In this document: one piece after another, positions 45,824 to 53,955 of the stretch
Numbering within the stretch: the first letter of the stretch is position 1
How the letters are laid out: every line of letters starts with the position of its first letter
Assembly: GCF_000159315.1 (NCBI RefSeq)
Contig: NZ_GG669993.1
Location: 140,242-204,241, forward strand
DNA from: Lentilactobacillus hilgardii DSM 20176 = ATCC 8290
GTDB lineage: Bacteria > Bacillota > Bacilli > Lactobacillales > Lactobacillaceae
Length of the DNA stretch: 64,000 bases
Reading direction: 5' to 3'
Position numbers and translations under genes: made by a program
Notes under the pieces: generated by a model
Database searches by the model: none
What the model saw: only the letters and a program-made list of their open reading frames with translations
What the model was told of the DNA's origin: nothing

Positions 45824-46798
45824 ATGGAAATTAATGAACAAGTTGCCACATTATATAACACGGCAATTAACTATCATGCGAGTGATATCTATTTTCTTCC
45901 AGTTAATGATCAATATGTGATAAAAATTCGAAATTCGGAATCATTGATGGATTGGAAAATAATGTCGGCAGTAAGAGCCAGGAGAATGATGAACTATTGT
46001 AAATACATGGCCGATATGGCATTAAGCGAATTACGTCGGCCACAAATTGGTTCAATGGATTGGCAGGTAGCCGATAGGCAATATTCGCTACGTTTATCGT
46101 CCGTTGGGGATTTTTCTGGTGCTGAATCGATGGTTGTCAGAATTATTTATGATCTGGAAGAAATCAAGACTGCTTTCTTTGATCTGGAAGCTTTAAAAAA
46201 GGTGAGACAAATGACAAGTCGTCGCGGTCTCGTTATTTTCTCCGGCCCAACCGGATCTGGGAAGACAACGACTATTTATAATCTGGTAAACCAGACATCA
46301 GCAGGAAAAATTGTGATGACAATTGAAGATCCGGTTGAAATTAAACAATCGAATTACTTACAACTGCAAGTTAATCGGAAAGCGGGGATGGCATATTCTG
46401 ATCTTATTAAAGTTGGGTTGAGACATCGCCCGGATATCTTTATAGTTGGTGAAATTCGGGACGAGTTAACAGCTAAAGCGGCTATAAAAGCAGCACTTAG
46501 CGGACATTTAGTCTATTCTACAATTCATGCCTAAAGTCCCCGTGGCGTGGTCGATCGATTATCGCAATTAGGTATCGACAGACCATATATCTCCTCCCAA
46601 GCATTAACGGCCGTTTGTTATCAACGGTTGATTCCAACAATAGACGGTCAACAAAAAGTTTTTTTAAAAACTCACACACTCCAGGAATTAATAAAGACGA
46701 ATACTTATGATTGGGAGGATTGGCAAAATGGTCTTGAGCAGGCAATTATTAATCAACAAATTACTAGAAAAACTGCCGAACAGTTTTGGTACGGTTAA
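45824..46798 (+). pseudogene. comGA: Competence pilus ATPase comGA interrupted by an in-frame stop
   Basis: ComGA is the cytoplasmic traffic ATPase that assembles the competence pseudopilus. The frame encodes 324 residues but contains TAA at 46532-46534, after residue 236. Before the stop are Walker A SGPTGSGKTTT, TIEDPVE, Walker B RPDIFIVGEIRDE and STIHA. Reading continues in the same frame as SPRGVVDRL and QALTAVCYQRL to a normal terminus. In homologues a lysine follows HA, so one AAA to TAA change explains the stop. The truncated product lacks the C-terminal subdomain and is probably inactive. ATG 45824 follows GTGAGG. The end overlaps comGB by 71 bases. Confidence 0.85.
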
Positions 46799-47789
46799 CC
46801 GTTGGCCAATAGCAGTTCAGGCTGATTTTTTCAGTACACTGGCTAATTTACTGAAAATTGGTTTCTCACTCACGGCGGCATTGAAATTTATTTGTGAAAC
46901 CGACCAGCATTTGAAATCAGGGACGAAACAAATTATTGATGGCTTGGAAACGGGTTCAGATTTTTCAAAATGTGTTCAACCGCTTATTAGTTCTCAGGCA
47001 TATCAGCAAATCCTAATTTCTGAAAAGCATGGTCAACTACGAGATGTTTTGAACGAATTGGCAACGTTCAATCGACTGAAACTTAAGCAAATCAAAAAAA
47101 TCAAAACCGTCATGATTTATCCTGCATTTCTTTGTATCATTTTGCTAACGTTGATCATTGTTATTCATACTTTTGTATTCCCACAAATTGAAACGTTGAT
47201 GCCAAGTGTTTCAACTGCGCAACCTGAATTGATTGATTTTCACCTTCTTGAAGTCATCGGCCTAGCTATTGGCACTATATTAATCATTTTAACGATAAGT
47301 TTTTTTAAGCAACCGGTTCTTAAAAAAGCTGAGATTGTTGTTAAAATCCCATTTTTGGGTTCCATTTTTAAACGTTACATTGTTTATTATTTAGTCAGCA
47401 ACCTGGCAACACTTTTGAGAAACGGATTAAGCGTTAAAGAAATTTATTCGGTCCTTTGTGCACAGAAAACTGATTCGATTATATATGCACTAGGTGAGAT
47501 GCTAAACACATCCCTTACAAAGGGCAATTCATTGAAAAAAATTGTTGAGACGCATCATTTTATTCCAAAAGAAATTATTAAATTCCTGAATTCAGGTGAT
47601 ACGGTTACCGAGATGGCTAATTCAATGACTGCGTATTCAAAACTGATGTTTGACGAAATTCTCCTAGCAACTGATAAATTAATTGCCTTTATTCAACCGA
47701 CGATGTTTCTCATGATTGGGGTCACGATTGTGGCAACATATTTTCAATTGTTAATTCCGATATATGATTCAGTGAAAGGACTTTATTAA
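46728..47789 (+). CDS. comGB: Competence pilus assembly membrane protein ComGB
   Basis: Polytopic platform protein of the type II/IV secretion GspF family, partner of the ComGA ATPase. The 353-residue product has two GspF domains, each with hydrophobic segments (about 140-165, 190-210, 325-350) and a conserved lead stretch (FFSTLANLLKIGFSLTAAL near 25-45; YYLVSNLATLLRNGLS near 220-235). ATG 46728 is preferred because GGGAGG (46713-46718) lies nine bases upstream. The reading frame is intact although the upstream comGA is broken. Confidence 0.9.
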   Translation: MVLSRQLLINKLLEKLPNSFGTVNRWPIAVQADFFSTLANLLKIGFSLTAALKFICETDQHLKSGTKQIIDGLETGSDFSKCVQPLISSQAYQQILISEKHGQLRDVLNELATFNRLKLKQIKKIKTVMIYPAFLCIILLTLIIVIHTFVFPQIETLMPSVSTAQPELIDFHLLEVIGLAIGTILIILTISFFKQPVLKKAEIVVKIPFLGSIFKRYIVYYLVSNLATLLRNGLSVKEIYSVLCAQKTDSIIYALGEMLNTSLTKGNSLKKIVETHHFIPKEIIKFLNSGDTVTEMANSMTAYSKLMFDEILLATDKLIAFIQPTMFLMIGVTIVATYFQLLIPIYDSVKGLY

Positions 47790-47811
47790 CCGTGAAAAAA
47801 TAACAAAAGAC

Positions 47812-48114
47812 ATGACAAACCAGACGCGATCAGGATTCACTTTAATTGAGATGACGATTGTTCTTTTTATTATCTCTCTTCTAATTATGATAGTAATTCC
47901 CAACCTATCCAATCAGCGTAAGCGCGCTCAAACAGTGCATACTTCTGCAATGCAGTCAATGGTGCAAGCACAAGTCGACGCATATCAGAGCCAACATCCT
48001 GACGACGAGCATGTTTCATATGATGACTTATCAAGAGATGGATATTTAACCAAAAAACAAGTATCACAAGCCAGACGCGAAGGTATAAAAATTTCAAAAA
48101 ATGATGACAGGTAG
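47812..48114 (+). CDS. comGC: Major competence pseudopilin ComGC
   Basis: Main subunit of the competence pseudopilus. The 100-residue prepilin has a short basic leader and the prepilin-peptidase site SG/FTLIEM, cleaved between G8 and F9, with the glutamate five residues on. A hydrophobic helix and a soluble C-terminal part follow. The Shine-Dalgarno is poor (AAAAGAC), suggesting dependence on translation from upstream. It overlaps comGD by 14 bases. The frame is intact. Confidence 0.92.
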   Translation: MTNQTRSGFTLIEMTIVLFIISLLIMIVIPNLSNQRKRAQTVHTSAMQSMVQAQVDAYQSQHPDDEHVSYDDLSRDGYLTKKQVSQARREGIKISKNDDR

Positions 48115-48541
48115 AAAGGGATTCACCGTATTGGAATTAATCATTTACCTCGGCATTGTCTCGTGTGTGCTATTGATTAACTTGGTCTTGATCTCATTCA
48201 TTAAAGGCAACCATATTGAAAATCGTTTATTCTGGCATTCGTTTCAGGAATGCTGGACACAAGCCCAACAGACAGCCAGAGTGAATCATTGCAAGTATGA
48301 GGTGATGATTGAAACTGAATCTCAACAAGTTGTTTTTAAACCATATCATCCCAAAATAAGAAAGCAGGTACTTAAGTGCCCAAATGGATTAGTCCCCCAC
48401 AATGCCCGACACTTATTTATTAATTCAAACGGATACGCTTCGCCGACAACCATTTATTGGCAATCAAAATCCGGTAAAGAAATCTATTTACAAAAAATAC
48501 AATTAGGATGGAGTGGTTTTAGAATTGAAAAGAAAAACTAA
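48101..48541 (+). CDS. comGD: Minor competence pseudopilin ComGD
   Basis: A 146-residue minor prepilin with a leader and cleavage site RKG/FTVLEL followed by a hydrophobic helix (to about residue 32), and a C-terminal domain containing the FINSNGYASPTTIYW stretch typical of ComGD. Two ATG codons (48101, 48104) are possible. It overlaps comGC at its start and the comGE start region at its end. Confidence 0.88.
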   Translation: MMTGRKGFTVLELIIYLGIVSCVLLINLVLISFIKGNHIENRLFWHSFQECWTQAQQTARVNHCKYEVMIETESQQVVFKPYHPKIRKQVLKCPNGLVPHNARHLFINSNGYASPTTIYWQSKSGKEIYLQKIQLGWSGFRIEKKN

Positions 48542-48700
48542 GGACGGGTTCACCTTAATTGATTCGTTGATTGGGCTCACAATTATTTCTCTGTTCAGCC
48601 TTTTTTATATTGGCATTACCCATCAAATGAATGATCAGATTGACCAAAGTCAGCAAACGTTGAACGAAAGCATTATGAGGATCTGCTGGGGAATGAGTAG
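48525..48700 (+). pseudogene. comGE: Minor pseudopilin comGE, probably frameshifted and now read into comGF
   Basis: The frame begins with a prepilin signature (KDG/FTLIDSLIGL) and runs about 55 residues to a point near 48660-48675. Read in this frame there is no stop before comGF, so the two proteins would be fused. In the -1 frame the sequence from 48662 reads ERKHYEDLLGNE and stops at TAG 48698-48700, overlapping the comGF start (ATG 48693) in the compact style of this operon. I infer that one base was lost near 48655-48670. The start could be TTG 48525 (GGAG 11 bases upstream) or GTG 48513. Alternatively the fusion is genuine. Confidence 0.5.
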
Positions 48701-49118
48701 AAAACATCGTAACGGCTATCTGTTAGCCGAAAGCATGATTAGTCTACTTGTATGTGTTTTTGCAATCTGGACAATTACGACTATGCTTGCTTATGTTGGA
48801 CGTGCTTCTAATAATCAGATGATTAATTTTTATTCATACATTGATTTATTGGAATCCGATCATTTTAATTTTAGGGTTGTTAAAGTATCTAACAATGATG
48901 TTATTTTATATAGTCCAAACACTAAGAAGAAGTATCACATGCAGCAATATAAAAATATGTTAAGATTCACAGGTGATCACCTGGGGCATGTTCCGACGTT
49001 AGTAAATGTGGGCAGGGTGTATTGGGATAAAGAAGAAGGGCGGTTAAGCACAGATGTTAAGTTTGAAAATGGTGAACATTATCAAGCGTATTCTAAACTA
49101 CAGAGTGATCGTCAGTAA
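48693..49118 (+). CDS. comGF: Minor competence pseudopilin ComGF
   Basis: A 141-residue protein with a prepilin-like N-terminus (RNGYLLAESMISLL followed by a hydrophobic helix) and the soluble part expected of ComGF. ATG 48693 has GGGG just upstream, and the frame is also continuous with the preceding comGE frame, so a larger fused protein is possible if translation starts upstream. The length from this ATG fits the family well. It overlaps comGG by about 65 bases. Confidence 0.72.
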   Translation: MSRKHRNGYLLAESMISLLVCVFAIWTITTMLAYVGRASNNQMINFYSYIDLLESDHFNFRVVKVSNNDVILYSPNTKKKYHMQQYKNMLRFTGDHLGHVPTLVNVGRVYWDKEEGRLSTDVKFENGEHYQAYSKLQSDRQ

Positions 49119-49323
49119 TCATCAAAATGGCTTTCTGACGGTTGTTGCGCTTGTTTTTATCAGCATGATGTTGGCGTGTCTTATTTTTCAGTGTGTTTCT
49201 TATCAAAGAAACATCAGTACAATTGAATCCATGACACAAACATATCGACAGCGTCAAAAAAGGCTTTTAAGCAGACAGAAAGAAAGTGTACCTGTCCAAC
49301 AGTTCACAATTGCTAATCATTAA
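49054..49323 (+). CDS. comGG: ComGG-like minor pseudopilin
   Basis: A small protein (up to 89 residues) in the comGG position, with a prepilin-like segment NGFLTVVALVFISMMLACLIF and a basic Q/R-rich C-terminus. ComGG is poorly conserved, so the call depends on position and the N-terminal helix. ATG 49054 lies deep inside comGF; GTG 49105 is an alternative start. Neither has a strong ribosome binding site, so translation probably depends on comGF. Confidence 0.65.
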   Translation: MLSLKMVNIIKRILNYRVIVSNHQNGFLTVVALVFISMMLACLIFQCVSYQRNISTIESMTQTYRQRQKRLLSRQKESVPVQQFTIANH

Positions 49324-49344
49324 TTAATATTCTGGTAAAGTCAC

Positions 49345-49374
49345 TTGAATTGTTAAAGCCTTTTCTGGTAGTAT
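49345..49374 (+). promoter_or_regulatory. Probable promoter of the methyltransferase-ackA operon
   Basis: TTGAAT (49345-49350) and TAGTAT (49369-49374), 18 bases apart, with TGG before the -10. Confidence 0.5.
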
Positions 49375-49415
49375 TTAGTAGTATTATAGTAATTTGTGAA
49401 AAGGAGTTGAGTGTT

Positions 49416-50420
49416 CTGACAGAAGGACAAATCGAACGCTTCTTTAGTGTACTTAACGAAACAACAGAGATTGTTCAAAAGCAAAAGGATCAATCGTATT
49501 TTGATTCGTTGATTGAAGTGCTGGATACTGTTCAAAGTAATGATGTTAATGCTCTGGACCTGACCGATGAAAATGCCAAAAAGGTTTCTCGTATTTATTC
49601 CAAATTTGATCGAGACAAGTATGATTCTGAAACCCTTCGCAAGGCAATTCAGATGGCAATACTGAAGGCAATTCGAGTAGATAGGATTCAGGCCAATTAT
49701 CAAATCACTCCGGACACAATAGCAAATATTGTTGGGTATATTATTTCCGGAATCTTTAATGGTCAAAAACGACTAAGTATGCTTGATCCAGCAATGGGAA
49801 CAGGTAACTTGTTGACAGCTATCTATAATCAACTTGATAAAAGTATTCACGTCAAACCGTCAATTTCCGGAATTGAAAATGATGATGCCATGTTTGAACT
49901 GGCGGCCGGTTCTTTTGATATTCAGCATATTCATGCCGAATTGTTCCATGAGGATGCGATCCAAAACGTACTCGCACCAGTAGTAGACATAGCTGTGAGT
50001 GATTTGCCGGTTGGGTATTATCCAATCGACGAGAATACCAAAGGATTTAACACGCGTTCAAATGATGGGCATTCATATGTTCATCATTTATTGATAGAAT
50101 TTGCCATGGATCACGTTAAAAAAGGTGGTTATGGATTTTTCCTCGTTCCAAGTCAGATTTTCAAGACGAGTGAGGCCAAGCAACTTCTTAAGTGGATGCA
50201 GGGTAATGTTTATTTACAAGCTCTTTTGAATTTACCAACCGAACTTTTTCAAAATAAAGCGTCTCAAAAAGCGATTATGATTTTGCAGAATTCAGGTGGA
50301 AATGCTAAACAGGCAAGTCCTATTATGTTGGGAGAATTTCCATCATTTAAAGATCAACCTGCATTTCAAAGGTTTTTAACTGAAATTGATGATTGGCAAA
50401 AGAAGGATCTTTTACAATAA
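49416..50420 (+). CDS. Class I SAM-dependent methyltransferase, YtxK-like
   Basis: A 334-residue protein related to N6-adenine DNA methyltransferases, of the group found between comG and ackA in many Firmicutes (YtxK in Bacillus). Motif I LDPAMGTGNLL is near residue 126. The motif IV position reads SDLPVGYYP instead of NPPY, as in other members of this group, so DNA methylation is not assured. The likely start is CTG 49416: it is nine bases after AAGGAG (49401-49406) and gives a family-like N-terminus (TEGQIERFF). The only other in-frame candidate, TTG 49407, touches the ribosome binding site. Its role is not known. Confidence 0.78.
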   Translation: MTEGQIERFFSVLNETTEIVQKQKDQSYFDSLIEVLDTVQSNDVNALDLTDENAKKVSRIYSKFDRDKYDSETLRKAIQMAILKAIRVDRIQANYQITPDTIANIVGYIISGIFNGQKRLSMLDPAMGTGNLLTAIYNQLDKSIHVKPSISGIENDDAMFELAAGSFDIQHIHAELFHEDAIQNVLAPVVDIAVSDLPVGYYPIDENTKGFNTRSNDGHSYVHHLLIEFAMDHVKKGGYGFFLVPSQIFKTSEAKQLLKWMQGNVYLQALLNLPTELFQNKASQKAIMILQNSGGNAKQASPIMLGEFPSFKDQPAFQRFLTEIDDWQKKDLLQ

Positions 50421-50442
50421 TATATAGAGGAGTAATATTACG

Positions 50443-51633
50443 ATGGGAAAATCGATTGCAATTAACGCTGGTAGTTCCACATTAAAGTACAAATTGTTCC
50501 AAATGCCTGAAGAAACGGTTTTATCAAGTGGTGCCATTGACCGAATCGGTCTTGGTTCTTCATCTGTTTCAATTAAATATGATGATGGTAAAAAGTATAA
50601 AGATACCCTTGATATTGATAATCATGAACAAGCAATTCAATTGGTTCTGGACAAATTATTAAGCTTAAATATTATTAAAGACTACAGTGAAATTACTGGT
50701 GTTGGTCACCGAATCGTTGCTGGTGGTGAAGATTTTAAGGACTCAGTGATTATTGATGATGATGTTATCAAAAAAATTGAAGGTTTAACTGAATTCGCAC
50801 CACTTCATGAACCTGCAGCTATTCTTGGCATTAAGGCGTTTAAGAAGATTTTACCAAATATTATTAGTATCGCAGTTTTTGATACTTCTTTCCATACGAC
50901 ACTGCCTGAAGTGAATTATATGTACAGCCTACCTTACGAATACTATCAAAACTATAAAGTTCGTAAGTATGGTTCTCATGGAACCAGCTACAGATACGTT
51001 TCCCAGCGTGCTGCATCTATTCTTGGCAAACCTTTGGAAGATCTCAAGCTTGTTATTTTGCATTTGGGTGCCGGAGCTTCTATTGATGCCATTAAGGATG
51101 GCAAATCTTTTGATACATCGATGGGATTTTCACCAGTTGCAGGAATTACAATGGCAACACGTTCGGGTGATGTTGATCCATCTGCACTTCAGTATGTGAT
51201 GGGCAAAGCCGGTATTAAAAATATGGATGACATGGTAGACATTTTAAATCATAAGTCCGGTTTAGTAGGTGTTTCGGGTGTTTCAGCCGATATGCGTGAA
51301 ATTGAAGGTGTCATGCATGAAAACCATCGTGCAATGTTGGCACGTGAAATCTTTAAAAATCGGATTATTCGTTATATCGGAAGTTATGTTGCTGAAATGG
51401 GTGGCATTGATGCATTAGTGTTTACTGCCGGTATTGGCGAAAACGATATTATGATTCGTCAAGAGGTCTCAGACAAGCTTGGTTACTTTGGAATCAAGGT
51501 CGATCCTAAGAAGAATGATATTCGTGGTGAAGAAAGAGATCTTTCCGCTGAAGGGTCTACCGTTAAGACACTCTTGATTCCAACTGATGAAGAGTTAATG
51601 ATTGTCCGTGATATTGAAAGATTGCGTAAGTAA
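50443..51633 (+). CDS. ackA: Acetate kinase
   Basis: Converts acetyl phosphate and ADP to acetate and ATP. The 396-residue enzyme begins with IAINAGSSTLKYKLF and contains VGHRIVAGGE, FDTSFH, HLGAGASI and the FTAGIGEND segment of the ASKHA fold. ATG 50443 follows AGAGGAG by ten bases. It follows the methyltransferase by 22 bases and probably shares its transcript. Homologues in other Firmicutes are CcpA-activated; I see no cre here. Confidence 0.96.
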   Translation: MGKSIAINAGSSTLKYKLFQMPEETVLSSGAIDRIGLGSSSVSIKYDDGKKYKDTLDIDNHEQAIQLVLDKLLSLNIIKDYSEITGVGHRIVAGGEDFKDSVIIDDDVIKKIEGLTEFAPLHEPAAILGIKAFKKILPNIISIAVFDTSFHTTLPEVNYMYSLPYEYYQNYKVRKYGSHGTSYRYVSQRAASILGKPLEDLKLVILHLGAGASIDAIKDGKSFDTSMGFSPVAGITMATRSGDVDPSALQYVMGKAGIKNMDDMVDILNHKSGLVGVSGVSADMREIEGVMHENHRAMLAREIFKNRIIRYIGSYVAEMGGIDALVFTAGIGENDIMIRQEVSDKLGYFGIKVDPKKNDIRGEERDLSAEGSTVKTLLIPTDEELMIVRDIERLRK

Positions 51634-51723
51634 TTAATTTCTATCCACGAACGTAAAAATAAATACATTTTTAGTACACTGAAAGTATTTACTCAAGTTT
51701 TGTTTAATCTAATTAATTTTGTG

Positions 51724-51764
51724 GAGGCTGAATGCAAAACAGTTTGTTTTGTTTCGGCCTCTTT
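51724..51764 (+). terminator. Terminator after ackA
   Basis: GAGGC and GAA pair with TTC and GCCTC, enclosing a CAAAAC/GTTTTG helix, followed by TTT. The 90 bases before it are AT-rich and hold no gene. Confidence 0.8.
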
Positions 51765-51819
51765 GTTTGAAGTATTTGATTGATTCTTATTTTAACTTGA
51801 AAAGAAGGAGGCGCTTTTT

Positions 51820-53196
51820 TTGGAGAGTCAAAATGACGATCATCAGTTTTCACGAGGTCTTAAAAACCGTCATGTGCAATTAATTGCTCTTGGTGGAACG
51901 ATTGGAACCGGGCTTTTTCTAGGTGCTGGTCAATCGATTCATCTTGCGGGGCCATCGATAATTCTTGCTTATTTATTAGCGGGGGTTGCGTGTTTTTTAC
52001 TAATGCGAGCGCTGGGGGAATTACTTTTATCGGATCTCAGCGGTAATTCGTTTGTATTTTTTATAAAAAAATATTTGGGAGATAAGGCGGGGTTCGTCAT
52101 TGGCTGGACGTATTGGACGTGTTGGATTTCCATAGCTATGGCGGATTTAACCGCTACGGGATTATATGTTCAGTTTTGGTTCCCGAAGATTCCAGTCTGG
52201 TTAACCGGATTGGTTGTACTAACGATCTTGTTCTTAGTAAATATCATTGCTGTTTCTGCTTTTGGAGAAACCGAATTTTGGCTTTCGATTATTAAAATCG
52301 CTGCTATTGTTGCTTTGATTATTATTGGGATTGTTTTGGTACTTGTCCATTACAAGACCCCATTCGGACATGCCGAGTTAAGTAATATTGTAAGCGGTGG
52401 GTTCTTTGCAAACGGAGCATCCGGTTTTGTCCTTTCGTTTCAAATGGTTCTGTTTGGTTTTGCCGGTATTGAAATGATTGGTATGACCGCTTCGGAAACA
52501 CAAGATCCCGAAGTAACAATTCCCAAAAGTATTAATGAAGTACCAACGCGAGTATTACTTTTTTATGTTGGATCACTATTAGCTTTAATGAGTATTTTCC
52601 CGTGGCAGCACGTTTCACCAACCTCCAGTCCGTTTGTACAGGTCTTTTCCGGAATTGGAATTCGTTCTGCAGCAACCATTATCAATTTTGTTGTGTTGAC
52701 AGCTTCCATTTCGGCATGTAATAGTTCAATCTTTACAACCGGTAGAATGATGTTTTCATTAACATACAGTGGGAAGTCCAAATTTCACAAAACAGTTGGT
52801 AAATTATCTCGACGGCAAATTCCATTTAATGCAATTCTATTTTCAACCTGCGTCATCGCATTAATTGTTGTTCTAAGTATTTTAATGCCTGGAAATGTTT
52901 TTAGTTTTATTTCGAGTGTTACAACGACTTGTTTCTTGTTCGTTTGGGGGATGATTGTTCTAGCTCATTTGCGCTACCGCAAAGTAATCAAAGCGGGAAG
53001 GCATTCAGATAAATTAACATTTAAAATGCCACTCTATCCATTTTCGGATTATTTTGTTTTAGCGTTCCTGATTTTCGTTGGCATTGTCCTACTTTTGAAG
53101 ACAGATACGCTGATTGCGTTAATTGGATCATTACTTTGGTTACTGATCTTGTTCGTTGGTAAATCAGTTACAAATAAGGTTGAATCAGAAAATTAA
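51820..53196 (+). CDS. Amino-acid permease (APC superfamily, AAT family)
   Basis: A 458-residue proton-coupled amino-acid transporter with about 12 transmembrane helices. The family signature LIALGGTIGTGLFLGAG in helix 1 is clear, as are MRALGELL (helix 2) and the FAGIEMIGMTASETQDPE region (helix 6 and following loop). The substrate cannot be read from the sequence. TTG 51820 follows AAGGAGG by eight bases. It stands alone between two terminators. Confidence 0.88.
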   Translation: MESQNDDHQFSRGLKNRHVQLIALGGTIGTGLFLGAGQSIHLAGPSIILAYLLAGVACFLLMRALGELLLSDLSGNSFVFFIKKYLGDKAGFVIGWTYWTCWISIAMADLTATGLYVQFWFPKIPVWLTGLVVLTILFLVNIIAVSAFGETEFWLSIIKIAAIVALIIIGIVLVLVHYKTPFGHAELSNIVSGGFFANGASGFVLSFQMVLFGFAGIEMIGMTASETQDPEVTIPKSINEVPTRVLLFYVGSLLALMSIFPWQHVSPTSSPFVQVFSGIGIRSAATIINFVVLTASISACNSSIFTTGRMMFSLTYSGKSKFHKTVGKLSRRQIPFNAILFSTCVIALIVVLSILMPGNVFSFISSVTTTCFLFVWGMIVLAHLRYRKVIKAGRHSDKLTFKMPLYPFSDYFVLAFLIFVGIVLLLKTDTLIALIGSLLWLLILFVGKSVTNKVESEN

Positions 53197-53210
53197 TCAT
53201 TGAATAATGA

Positions 53211-53257
53211 TGAAGGTTGGGACCAAAACGATTTTGTTCCCAGTCTTCATTATTTTC
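53211..53257 (+). terminator. Terminator after the permease (GGTTGGGACCAAAA type)
   Basis: TGAAG, TGGGA and CAAAA pair with TTTTG, TCCCA and CTTCA, followed by TTATTTT. It is similar in sequence to the pgsA terminator. Confidence 0.85.
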
Positions 53258-53265
53258 GTTATAAT
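53237..53265 (+). promoter_or_regulatory. Possible promoter overlapping the permease terminator
   Basis: TTCCCA (53237-53242) and consensus TATAAT (53260-53265) are 17 bases apart. The -35 lies in the right arm of the terminator stem. Confidence 0.45.
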
Positions 53266-53335
53266 AGCGGGAAAAGATTAAGTAGCGGTGTTATTATGGT
53301 TAAAGTAACTATCGCGTCTGAAAGAAGAATGTTAA

Positions 53336-53944
53336 ATGCAATTTTTTACGGCCGACACTCATTTTTTTCATGAAAGATTACTTGGAATTAGTGAATTTGC
53401 GCCCCGACCTTTTTTAACAGTTGAAGATATGAATGATACGATTATTGAAAATTGGAATAGGCGAGTTGGTAAAGATGATGTTGTTTACCACTTGGGAGAT
53501 ATTGCAATTCTTCATACTCGACCGGAAAAGGACGCTTATCAACGCATTTTTGAAGTTTTAAAAAAACTAAATGGCAGGCTTATTTTAATTAAAGGAAATC
53601 ATGATTCGAGAAACTTATTTAAATATCTTGAAAAACATAATTATTCAGTAGGGAACCATTTAAAATTTGAATTCCATGATGTTGGCGTCCTAATTAAAAT
53701 GAATCACCGTCAGTATTATATGACGCACTATCCTATGATGATGGGGATTGTCAAACAAATTATTAATCTTCATGGTCATATTCATCACTACTCGGTGCCA
53801 ATTAAAGAGAATATTAACGTTGGTGTAGATACACCGGAGGCTGATTATTTAAAACATAAACCCCCGTTTGGTACGCCCTTTTCACAGCAGGAAATAGAGG
53901 AAATGGTGGCGCAAAAACAAATCGATTTTGCAAAACGACAATGA
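53336..53944 (+). CDS. Calcineurin-like metallophosphoesterase
   Basis: A 202-residue protein with metallophosphoesterase motifs: FFTADTHFFH at the N-terminus (D-x-H), YHLGDIA near 52, IKGNHDS near 83, THYPM near 131 and LHGHIHHY near 146. The substrate is unknown. ATG 53336 has GAAAGAAG upstream. It is followed, after a 12-base gap, by another phosphoesterase (yunD), and the two may be co-transcribed. Confidence 0.82.
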   Translation: MQFFTADTHFFHERLLGISEFAPRPFLTVEDMNDTIIENWNRRVGKDDVVYHLGDIAILHTRPEKDAYQRIFEVLKKLNGRLILIKGNHDSRNLFKYLEKHNYSVGNHLKFEFHDVGVLIKMNHRQYYMTHYPMMMGIVKQIINLHGHIHHYSVPIKENINVGVDTPEADYLKHKPPFGTPFSQQEIEEMVAQKQIDFAKRQ

Positions 53945-53955
53945 TAGGTGGTCTC

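Noticed and set aside
46532-46798. Two separate proteins from the two parts of comGA
   Set aside because: The second part has no ribosome binding site and continues the same domain in the same frame, so a nonsense mutation in one gene is simpler.
53296-53373. A 25-codon open frame starting at ATG 53296
   Set aside because: It overlaps the metallophosphoesterase start in another frame, lacks similarity to anything I know and has only a weak ribosome binding site.
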